In this document: positions 13,301 to 25,300 of the stretch, piece after piece | Layout of the letters: the number at the start of each line of letters is the position of its first letter | Position numbering within the stretch: the first letter of the stretch is position 1 | Made by a program: the position numbers and the translations under genes | Source of the DNA: Macropodus opercularis | Taxonomy: Eukaryota; Chordata; Actinopteri; Anabantiformes; Osphronemidae | Assembly (NCBI GenBank): GCA_030770545.1 | Contig: JAUCMP010000028.1 | Span: 15,565,001 to 15,629,000, forward strand | DNA length: 64,000 bases | Reading direction: 5' to 3' | The notes under the pieces: model-generated | Seen by the model: the letters and a program-made list of their open reading frames with translations, nothing else | What the model was told of the DNA's origin: nothing | Databases searched by the model: none

Positions 13301-16300
13301 TAGCCAGGAATCTGACGCTTCTTCTTAGTGCCCAACGTTTGAGCCGGAGATTTTTTGCCGGGCAAGAACTTTAAGGGCTTGTTCTTAGTTTTACTGAGGG
13401 ACTTTCTGCTCCTCTTCTTTTTCACGGAGACACTACGTTTCTTTCTCTGGAAGAGGTTGCGGCGACAAAGAACACATGGAACATTCAAAAGTGGAAATGA
13501 TTTAAAGGCACAATCTGCGACGTCTTCACCAACTCAACTGTCAGAGGTGGTGTGGTACGGTGTGTTTACTGACCACGTGGACCGTCTGCAGGAGCTGCTA
13601 CTGGATTATGTCAATGTTCTACAGTATGAGAATGATGTGAGGGAGCAGGAAAACAATCGACGACTGTGCCTTTTCGGAACATACACACTGTACATATTAA
13701 TCAGCGACTGACGCGTAAACTAAACACGGAGGACGTGCCTTCAGCCTTAACGCAGCAACGGAGGTTAGACTGATTATAAAAGGTGCAAAGTTCAACGTTA
13801 TGTCTATACCATAATGTCAACAATAGCTTTGAAGACATGCTGATTGTCCCAGTGACAGAAGGCAGGAGCCTCACAACACAGAGCAGGGGGACTGACACAA
13901 TGTGTGTGTTGACATGCACACACACGCTTCTCACTCTGCCGTGTCAAAGAACGACCTTTAGCCGTTGGTCAGTCTCTTAATGGTTCTTACTTCATTACAG
14001 TTGGTGAAACTGTTATTACGTATGAGCATAAAACTGTGTGCACATTAACACAACACTGGAACATGCAGACAAAGTAAGCGACAGGATGGATGAATGACAA
14101 AAACAGATATTACGACAAAACGGCTCATTTCCTTTTTTTCATTTACCTGTGGCTCAGAATACTCATCAGTTGGAAGGTCTGTGGCGCCCACAGAGTAATC
14201 ATAGGAGTCGGTGTGGTCTAAATCATCAGTAGCGTACTAGAGAGGTTGACAGATGAGAGAGAGAGAGAAGGATACGAGAGGCCTTAGCATTAAGAAAGCA
14301 GTCATCAGTTAAAATACGCTCACGTCATCTATTATCACAAGGTATCACAAAAGCTGGACAAGCATTGCAACAATAACATGAACCATCATGACCAACAAAT
14401 GTTACAGATGGTCACAACAACAACCACAACAACAAAGATTCATTAGTTAATTGTGTCAATGTGCTCAACAAAGAATTGTGAAAGTAGTGATGTGGGTCTG
14501 GGCCTCGCAGGATGTCAGCAGATGGGAAGTTTAAAAGCTCATAAAACAAAGGAAAACAACAGCGAACCTTCGAGACAGAAAGAGACCAGCTGCACTTCAG
14601 GGACGTCCTAATTGAACTTTCTCACACATGGCACGTAAATGACGCTCACTCCTCTACTTTCAGCTGGTTAAAGGTGTCTGACGTAAGCAAAGGGCACATT
14701 CCATTAGTGGTGTTGTTCTAGATGAAAACAGAAAAACTACTCACCTTCCATCAAAAAGGCTCGTTCCCTTCTGACTAACTGGGCAGATAGCAGGGAAATG
14801 TTCAAAAATCTAATTATGAACAGCACAGGTGTAGGTTCAGGAAACCACAGTGTGCAAAGTGCTTGTTAGTCCGAGGCAGATATTTCAGTGGTTGAAATGA
14901 CAAAAGGACACGTTCCACTGGAGGAAAAAGCAACAAGTGTCTTTCTGCTGGCTTGTGTATTTCTGTAATAAGTTGCTTGGTTAACTGGGGAGAATGATGC
15001 AAATGTATCTGTGTAGCTAGTACAAGTGCAGGTGCAGTAGCTGATCAGGTAATTCAATCTGAACAGTACATTGACGTCATGTATTCGCTTGGTGATGTGG
15101 CTGACGGCAGAAACACCACAACACACATTCTATCACTGATGCTTCACTTTCCTGGCAAAGAGGGAAAAACGTGCCGCTGGAAAAAGGACCGTTCACCCGT
15201 TTGGGGACTTTTTCTGATGCTTGCTGTCAAACCTGTTTTCGAAGTTGGCTGACATGGCTGACCTGGTAATCGGGCTCCTGGGCCTGGAGGGAGTCGCCGT
15301 GGGGAGTGTCACAGTCTGGGCTGTAATGTTCACAGTAGTCGTACGCTGCCTGAGGATCAGCCACAATCAGAAGTTGCTGGATGTCGCCCTGCACAGAACA
15401 GAGAAAGAAACAGATGTGTAGCAGTTAGTCCTACTTCCACGCATTCCGAACAACACATCATACGCAGGAGACGAAGAGGCTCTCGTCTTGCTCAGACAAG
15501 GCAAAGGCAGCGTTCATGTAAATCTCAAATTACACATGTGATCTCATGGCCCCGTACACTTAGAGTCTGCCACAGTAAATTCCACCTCTTGTGTGATTAA
15601 GCAGCAGGACACACACCCCACTGAGTCCACATGGTGCAGGGAGGAAACCCTGGGAAAATTATTATTATTACTCTTGAGGTTTACCTCAGGAAATCAAATA
15701 AACAATAAGTATCATCAAGACACAAGCAGCAACACCTGGCAGAGCCGTGTGAGACTTAACGCTTGGCCCAACTATTGGCTCCTCTTTCTTTCTTGTTTGT
15801 TGTGTTTGTGCTTTTATGGTTTTAAATTAAATATCTGTCTAGTAATGGAATGTGTTGTGTTTTCTGTACAGTTCATACTGTAGTTGTTCCCTTGTGTTCT
15901 GTGAGGTCTTAAACTTTATAGATGACTTTGGTTGTGAGCTGGTGCTGTATAAATACAATGAGCTAAATATTGCGTGCATAACGAAAGCTCTCCTCCTTTC
16001 TCACTGAAGCGTCTGGTGAACCTTTGCTTAGGTTGCACAGTAAGCGACAGGTGACCTAGAGGTGAAATCCAGGTGCCAGCTGGGACAATGTAGACGGAAG
16101 ATTGGCAGCGAAGCCCAAGAGACCTGCACACGCTGCGACTTGTCAGGGAATGTGTGTGCGTGCGTGCACTAGATCTTGACATTACCCCCTTAGCATCTAC
16201 CTCAGTGTAAACATTCATGCGCTAAGGCTTGTCCCATGAGAAAACAAGCGGTGCTGCGTACAACAGTATAACCATCCATCGACAGCTGGCTGCACAGCTT

Positions 16301-19300
16301 CACCTTGACAGTCGAGAGATTCCTCCCTATGTGCCTCTGGGTGAGTGAATGCTGCCTTAAACGAAACCTGGTACAATGCATTTCTACAAATACTATGTGA
16401 TACTGTCAGTCACAAGTAAGACAGTGCATCTGAACCCTAACCGGCCTGGACCGAAGGGTTTCTGCCTCATTCCTGAGCCTGACAAGCTGATCTTATCTTG
16501 AAGTTTCGCATAATTACTGGTTTGCCACCTTCTGATTGGCCGATCTAGTAGAGGCAGGCATTTCTTTTCCAGTGTCTCTATGTTAAATCAAGCAGACCTG
16601 TGTTACCTCATGTGCCACCCTCACAGCAACAGTGAACGCCTGAGCCGTCGGACCTGGAGTCGGCCCTCATTAGACCGTGTCTGAGAACCAGCCGTCTGTA
16701 CCCAAACGGGCTGTGGAGAGTTCAGCCACTTCATGGGAGGATATAAAGAGCATGTGAAACACACTGAACTATATAGTTATAGAAAACAACACAAGAAGCT
16801 ATTCACAAGGATTGTGGCGATTGAGGAAGTGAGGTTACGCCATGAGGACCCAGCGATAGACAGACCCAGCCTTACAGAGCAGCTGGGATGGTAAAAGATG
16901 TTTTGTGCTGGGAAGTACCTGTGGGGAGGGGTGGGGGTGGGGGGTTATACCGAGCCTGGCTTCCATTGAGGACTGCTGAGATAAAAGCCTCTGGCAACTT
17001 GGAGCAAATCCAGGACTAAAATATGACCCTGCTGGCTACAGCACTGCACATATTCGACACAGGCTCAGGAACAGGCCTGCGTGTCAACGGCTGCGGAGTC
17101 AGACAGAGTCAGAGGTCAGTGAGCGACTAGAGGGGACAGCCCAGGTCAAAACCAACAGCTGAGGGGTGAATCCTCGAAGAGATCTGCCTGCTGCTGCATA
17201 GACACTGGGCATTTAGTGACACAGCCACAGGATGGGCAGCAGCAACACAGGGACGTTTGCTTTAACTATTAAATTTGCTTGATGTAATTACAGGCTGAGT
17301 GCAGGGCATCACTGGCCCAATCAAAACACGGCTCGTGGTCACCTCAGCTCCTTTGATATACCTTTGCCAAGGGCAACATACCTTCAGTCCAACCGTGACT
17401 AACTATAATTAGACAGTCCCACACGGCAATCAGTTACTCCCACAGTCAATGCAATCCAGTGAAGAGAACAGGGAGGAACTAAAGGAGCAGGAAGCTGCAG
17501 ATGCAACTTCCAGAGGCTGGCAGTCGAAGACCAAGAACCGAGGATTTAAGCAACGTCCACAAGAAAAAAGTGGCTAAACATGAAACATTATGACTCATCT
17601 AACCCAGTTTTGTGTTATCAGCAATCCAGGTTTGCAGAGTTACTGAACAAAATCTGTCACTAAACTGTATCAGATTTATGTTTTAGACGCAAGAATCTTC
17701 TGCTACAGGGAAGAGACACATGACGGCAGCAGCCTGTAGCTGAGACAAACACAGGCACTGAGGGAATAGGCAGGTATGTATGCGCTAGCCCTATTCAGAC
17801 AGGTGCCCTCAGCCAGACATGAATAGACGGTCTCATGGCTCTGGCACAGTGGGAGGGTCTGAAGCTGGGGAGGGCTGAGGGGGAGGAGAACACGGAGGCA
17901 GGGAAAGGCGGAGGAATCGAGCGAGGCCTGACTGGGCAGAGAAAGACTGGCTTTCATCTAAATCAGATGTCTTTGCAACCGCGCTTGCCTCCACTGTGGG
18001 GAAGGAAAGCCGTGAATTGTCCCTTGTAAAAAATGCTCGAGAAAACCAGAACCCACACAATAATAATACTAGTCTACCCCTGGAAACCAAAACGTCCTCT
18101 GACACACCGGCTTAACAGGTGAGCGAGGTTTTAACTCTACGCTGTAAAGAAATGTGTAGGACATACACAATGTTTAATATTATATCATATTATTATAAGA
18201 AGAAATGAAAATAAAGGAGTAACTAAGTGAGAATCCAACCACACAGGCATAGATTTCAGACTAATTATAACCACTGGCTTGAATGCACAAGGCTGCGGCA
18301 TTTCCTTCCCCGTACATCCCAGCGTGCATCGAGCCCCGTGGATCTCTGAGGGGAGCGGGGACAGAGAACAGACAGGAGATCTGTTCCAAGAGGCACACAG
18401 AACAGACCCTGTTAGCTGACTTATGGCTCCTACGTCCAGCCTCTCCAGCCTCTGACTGGACACACTGTTTCAAACCAGCGCTGGCTTGTTGAGGGCCCAG
18501 CATCAGTCTAATCTGAGCTGACAGCTGAAAACAAATCTGCTTATAAAACTAGTTAAAAATAGCCCTGAGGTACAAAAAAGTACAATATGATGAGAAACAC
18601 AAAAAAGTCACTGCGCACATACAAAATGGCTGCAAACTTCAGTCAATCAGTCAGAACAAGCACCAGCTCTTCCTCCTCCATGAAGATGATGAGTGTCATG
18701 ACAAGGCCACTACTGTCTGTCATCACGTCCATCCTCTGAATCGACTGATGCTCAAACCATCATTTAGAACCAGAGCTGGTGTATCATGGGAATCTCAGAC
18801 CCTATTACCAACCTATGAGGAGCCGTTTTGTTGCCTTTTAGACGTAACGTATTGCAACTGTGGTTTATTCATTAGGAAAATATGAATGTTGCTGCACATT
18901 ACACTTGAAAATAATAACATTTTAGCAGGTGACCGTTTCGCTTCAACTCAATTCCAGAGAGCATTTCCCAGACCCATTCGATTCTTCTACAACCTTACAT
19001 GGTATAAATATGAGCCTTCTGTCAACTTCAGGCAACGTGTCCTTTCAAAATAATTCAAATATGTCCCCATGGACACATTCAGACCGGGATGGTAAGCGTT
19101 ACCTGAAAAAGCCTTTCATCCAGAATCCTGGCGCCGAACACCGTAAAGCCGTTGGTGTCGATGGAAGCGTGGTCGCTCCTGTGAAGGGGCTTGGTGATCT
19201 TCCTCTTACAGTCTGCAATGATAGTAACCGACTTCTTCTCCACGCTGATGGCCACACGGTGCCACCTGGTCAACGACACAACAGGCACATGTGAGCAGTG

Positions 19301-22300
19301 AAAGAGGACGATGGGTTTTCTGGAACTGCAGAAACACTGGGTCCACATTTCCACAAGCCAAAGATCAACTCATCAACCATCAATGAAAGGTGAACGGTCC
19401 AATAGCATATAGTATAGCAGTAGTGGATAGTACGTGTGTAAAAGAACTATGGATGTGCTAACAGAGCGTGTGCACCGGGCTGACGCGTCCTATTCAGAAG
19501 GTACGGTCCTTACGAAGAGGCCAACCAGCAGCCCGGTCCCCAACAAAAGCGCCGTCATAGTTACGGGTTATTTATCTGGGGGTTCGGCTGTTTGCTTGCT
19601 TTTTCAACATACGATAAAGCTGCTGAGGGAAAACGTGGTTTTTAAAACCATCCCAACTCGCATTCAAAGTGTTAAGCGGGGTCACACGTGAGTCTGACAT
19701 CTCTTTTGCCCGTGGACCCTTGGCCGCTGCATTTAAGGACGACTGCATACCAGGCAGCAGCGGACCACATTCCTGCCCCCACACTTTGGCCCTGTTTAAC
19801 ACAGGATTACACTCATTAAACTCCAGACTTAATCCTCCTTCTGGGTTACTCGGCATGACAGACATGGTGAACATTGTGAAAAGTGTGTGTCAAGATCTAG
19901 GAAGGCCTGTCCTGCCAAAACAGGAGACACACAGTCAAAACATTGTTCTGAGGTGGAAGATGAGACCTGGCACCACCGCAGCTCAAGGTGGCAGTGTCCG
20001 TTTATCACCGGTGCAGGTGTCCGCGGGATCTGGTTTTTACGGTTCAGCTTGTTTTTAAATGGAGATGCTTGAGAACAGCAACATCATACGCGCATTCCAG
20101 TGCAGGCAGAGTAGAAATAAGCCCTGGGCTTAGCTGTAACGCCAAGGATTCCGGTTCACTTAATATCACAGAAAAACAAATTGAATTCTCAAACGTTTCC
20201 ATATTATCATCTGAAAACAATCCTATTTAAAGTCTTTGCATAACACCGGGCCAACAGAACCCCCCCCCCACGTATATAAAGGGGTAACGCTCCTTTCCCC
20301 CTCGTCAATATCATCATTGTGCCACAACAGAACCAAGAACCTTTGACTGAGCTGATGTCCCTGAAGATCTGGATGAAGCCTGAAGCTGGAACGTATCCAG
20401 AGCAAAACGTGGTAAAAATCCTTTAATGGGGACCTTGTTCGTTGCACAGGTCACAAAAACTACTGTACATGCTGGACAAAGCAGCCAAGAGGTGGGTTAC
20501 AGAGCTTCTTTGACTCCATTTACGTAAAAGTATAACTAACTAAACAATCTAGTGACCAAGCTATTAATTCCTTGAAAGTTCTACAGACAAACTGTCCTCA
20601 GACAGTATGTTCAGCAAGGGATAAAACTTTAATAACACGGAAGATGTTATCGTGTATGACAACACGTTTCATAACTGTTTCAAATATTGCATGTTCCCAG
20701 CGCCGTGTGTGGTTATTTCTTCCACTTTTCCTGCGTACTGGCCAAACGGACGCGCTCAGTGAAAATGCTGAACCTAGGAGCAGATAATCAGGTTTATGCT
20801 AAAAGGGTAGGATGGGTGTTTCTGGTTAAGTGAGGTAATCCAAGAAGGTTCAAGGTCCAAAAGGAAGTTTAGAGCTGCCTGTTCCCCCTCTGTCCTTTCC
20901 CTCCCTCGCTAAAATAACAGAGGCACTGAGTTCATGCATGAGGTCAGGTTGCCCATAGCAGTCCCTGCTGTGCCTCCATAATCCAGTGTCTCCCTGGCTC
21001 TGACCTGTCTCTGTGACTGCAGACTCCTGCTGGGACGGATAATCCGGTGATGAGCACCTGTGGTGCAACAATGGGAAGATTTGGGTTGTTCTCCTACTTC
21101 CAACGAGAAGAACAAGTTAAAGCAAAGTGGCTGAATGTTTAAGTATCTTTGCTTATTGGTCTTGATTAATGGGGGTCCTGATGCTAATGGAATCACTCCA
21201 CATGGGAAATGACTAGAAAAATAAAGGTTCAGTTACATTCAGCTCAAGCCCAAGCTTCTCCTGTCCTCCCTGCTTTCTCAAACACCGTTCACACATTCCC
21301 TGCTGCATGATTATGTGAGTGCATTTTGACGTACTTTCCGTCAGCGAGGTTGAGATTATGAAACAAGGGGTATTCCTCTGGGGCTGGCTTCCCAGTCTGA
21401 TCCTCATACAGGAACACAGGCGAGCGCCCCACCTCCACACCCAGCTGCTGGACGCCCTGCTCATTGTAAATGGACAGCAAAAAGGACTGAAGGCCAGACT
21501 CGGGGCGCAGAGTGGTCAGGATGGAGAAGTCCTCAGGAAAAACGCCTCCTGTACGGAGCAGCCGCGGAGAAGACGTCAATCAATTATTGTATGTGACACT
21601 TTAGCAGAATCAGTGAGTTTATCACACACATCAGGTTTAGATCAAAAGACTTTACATCTTACTGCTAATTATATTTATCCATATAATAAAACAAATCATT
21701 ACCAGTACATAACTGACGCACACTGTGTGGAGATTGGTCTCACCAGGAAATAACTGTGTGGTGGGCGCAGTGATCTGGATCTGCTCTGAAACTCTGAAAG
21801 CTGCGTCCGGCTTGGAAGCTCTTCGATTTGTGCAAAATCCTGATGTTTTCCTCACTCCTTCGGGGTAATTTTGAAATTCTAATACTTTTAGGACATCCAC
21901 TGGTTCGGCTGTTCAGAAAAGACACAAAAACATCACTTCGTTTAATGAGGTGGGCGAGGGATTACACTGTAAGACACAAAGACGGAACATTTAACAAGTT
22001 AATTAGCACAGAATTAACTCGGTTTTAGCTAGTAGGTAATGAAGGCAAATACAATGACTGTGGAGGCTCCCATCAAAGGCCCAGACTAAAGGCCTGGGTC
22101 TGGGTGGGAGCTCACAGCTGTCAATCAGCAGGTGAACCCACTTCTGGGTTCCAGAACCTTCTGCTGAGATGAAGAGCTGCACACAAACACGCCAGTCACC
22201 AAGTGAGGGAATGTTGCCTTCACTGGCTCTCAGACAGGACAAGCATCAGGGGAAGCCAACCAAGAACATGAGGAACAATGTGCCGACACAGATCTGGTTC

Positions 22301-25300
22301 CACGACACGTGGATAGTTTTACCTCCATGAGGCTTCTCTGCAGTCTGATGCACATACGGCCTGTGTGGCCTGCGCCTGCTCACGGGGAGCCTGGTGAAAG
22401 CGTCGTGATCATGCGCTTCATCAAAACACTCGCTGGCTTGATGGACCTGACGCAGGAGAGACGACCGTACTGCAGCGCTGACGTGCGTTCGTTTCAACAA
22501 CACGATCCACGCTCAACAGTGCAAACGCTCAGTGAGGAGTGAAAAGTCAACAGAACACAGAAAAGCGTTCTGTGAATAAAGTCAAATCCACTCCACAGAG
22601 CAACCATTATCTGAAGCAGGTAACACAATGGCAGACTGTTCAATGTTACTAATCTGTTTTTGTAGGATAAAAATCAAGCCTCTTTTCCTAAAGCCACTGT
22701 TTTGGGTTGGCATGTACGGGTCAAACCATTCTTAATGTTTCTTCCACCTGTTGACAAAAGGCGATGTTAGAAAATGTTGCTCTGGTTTTTATTCCAGCTG
22801 CGGCAAGCAGAGGGAAATGATGGGCCCGTTTTTGTCCTGTCCAGGAAAGCGTTTGGTTTGGGGACAAGACGTTGTTCGAACATGAATCTCAAATGAGATG
22901 CTGTTCAGACCAAAGAAACCAAGTCTGTCACTTTTCTAGAAGGCGATGATCTGAAGACACTGAGGATATTTTAAGATTCCTGCTCTGGTGTCTTCTGAGC
23001 CTCATCTACAGAGAGAAGAGGTGCTTCAGTGCGTAGTAGAAAACTGGGCTCTGTGATCTTAAAGTGTAAATGATGACAAAGCCAAACTGCCACAGAATAA
23101 CACAAAGGACAAGATTAGCTAAATAATCCAAAAACGTAAGATCAGAGCTCTGGAGGAAGAGCTAAGCGCATCATGAGTTCCTGCTTTGACTTATGTGTTC
23201 CAGATGTGGCTGTCTGGCCTGGCTGCGACCCTCACACAGAGGTGTTGAGAAACGTCAACACGGCCACTTCATTAACGAACAAATGAGTGCGCACGGGTTT
23301 AACAAGAGCACATCTGATGAGCCTGTGTGAAGCGGCCGTCGTAGGTTAAGCAAACTGCCACATACTGTAGCCAGAATGCAGACGGTGCGGAAGGAGGAGG
23401 GAGACCCTGGAGGAGGGAGGAGGGAGGCCATGGAGGATGGAGACCATGGAGGAGGGAGAACATGAAGGAGGGAGAACATGGAGGAGGGAGACCATGGAGG
23501 AGGGAGAACATGAAGGAGGGAGAACATGGAGGAGGGAGAACATGGAGGAGGGAGGCCATGGAGGAGGGAGGCCCTGGAGGAGGGAGGAGGGAGGCCATGG
23601 AGGAGGGAGACCCTGGAGGAGGGAGGAGGGAGGCCATGGAGGAGGGAGACCCTGGAGGAGGGAGGAGGGAGGCCATGGAGGATGGAGACCATGGAGGAGG
23701 GAGACCATGGAGGAGGGAGACCATGGAGGAGGGAGAACATGGAGGAGGGAGAACATGAAGGAGGGAGAACATGGAGGAGGGAGACCATGGAGGATGAAGG
23801 AGGGAGGCCTATGGAGGAGGGAGACCATGGAGGATGGAGGAGGGAGACCATGGAGGAGTGAGAACATGGAGGATGGAGACCATGGAGGAGGGAGACCATG
23901 GAGGAGGGAGAACATGAAGGAGGGAGAACATGGAGGAGGGAGACCATGGAGGAGGGAGACCATGGAGGAGGGAGAACATGGAGGAGGGAGAACATGAAGG
24001 AGGGAGAACATGGAGGAGGGAGACCATGGAGGATGAAGGAGGGAGGCCTATGGAGGAGGGAGACCATGGAGGATGGAGGAGGGAGACCATGGAGGAGGGA
24101 GAACATGGAGGATGGAGACCCTGAAGGGGGGAGAACGTGGAGGAGGGAGACCGTGGAGGAGGGAGGAGGGAGACCCTGGAGGAGGGAGACCCTGGAGGAG
24201 GGAGAACATGGAGGAGGGAGAACATAGGGGGGGGAGACCATGGAGGAGGGAGACCATGAAGGAGGGAGACCATGGAGGATGGAGGAGGGAGGCCATGGAG
24301 GAGGGAGACCATGGAGGATGGAGGAGGGAGGCCATGGAGGAGGGAGACCCTGAAGGGGGGAGAACGTGGAGGAGGGAGGAGGGAGACCCTGGAGGAGGGA
24401 GACCCTGGAGGAGGGAGAAGATGGAGGGGGGAGACCCTGAAGGGGGGAGAACGTGGATGAGGGAGGAGGGAGACCCTGGAGGAGGGAGACCCTGGAGGAG
24501 GGAGAACATGGAGGAGGGAGAACATAGGGGGGGGAGACCATGGAGGAGGGAGACCATGAAGGAGGGAGACCATGGAGGATGGAGGAGGGAGGCCATGGAG
24601 GAGGGAGACCCTGAAGGGGGGAGAACGTGGAGGAGGGAGGAGGGAGACCCTGGAGGAGGGAGACCCTGGAGGAGGGAGAAGATGGAGGAGGGAGAACATA
24701 GAGGGGGGAGACCATGGAGGGGGGAGACCATGGAGGGGGGAGACCATGGAGGGGGGAGACCGCCTCTGTCTGTGGGGTTATGGCTCCACTAATTATCGTT
24801 ATGCAAACTGCATTAGTATGAAGGAAGGGAGGAGCAGTGAGACACAGATCAACCAACATGTCAACCCCATCGTGTTCACAGCTGAACATCAACGCGTGTG
24901 ATTCAGGAGATAACACTGTTCTGTTCACACTCAGCTCCTCACTCCTCACAGCGTGAAGGATGCAGATTCATCACTTCCTGTTGTCTTCAGACCTTACATC
25001 CTACTAGAAAGGTGAACTTGGCTGGTAAACCGAGAAGGACCTTTTCACCTACAGCTCCCTGGGACTCTAATAATATCTTCAGGCTGAAAGTCTCTCTACG
25101 CCCCCCCCCCTCCACCACGCTGCCGGCTAAAACAAGACGGCTTTATACTGGTGTCATACCAAGGAAACTTCACTGAGACCTACCCAGTTTTTCAAAGCAC
25201 TTTTACCTCCACTTTTTCCGCTTTGCGTTTCCTTCCATTAACTCCTGTTACCGCCTGCCTCTGAATGAGTAACAGCACGGAGCTTGTATGGCTTCAATCA

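Noticed and set aside
22003..22242. Minus-strand open frame in col11a1 intron 1 with WVHLLIDSCELPPRPRPLVW-like text
   Set aside because: Exons 1 and 2 join directly in phase as in other vertebrates; no matching domain or needed exon here.
23255..24949. 564-residue Pro/Leu/Ser-rich open frame and overlapping frames on both strands
   Set aside because: Pure product of the 16-bp minisatellite, open in every frame; no splice or family evidence.
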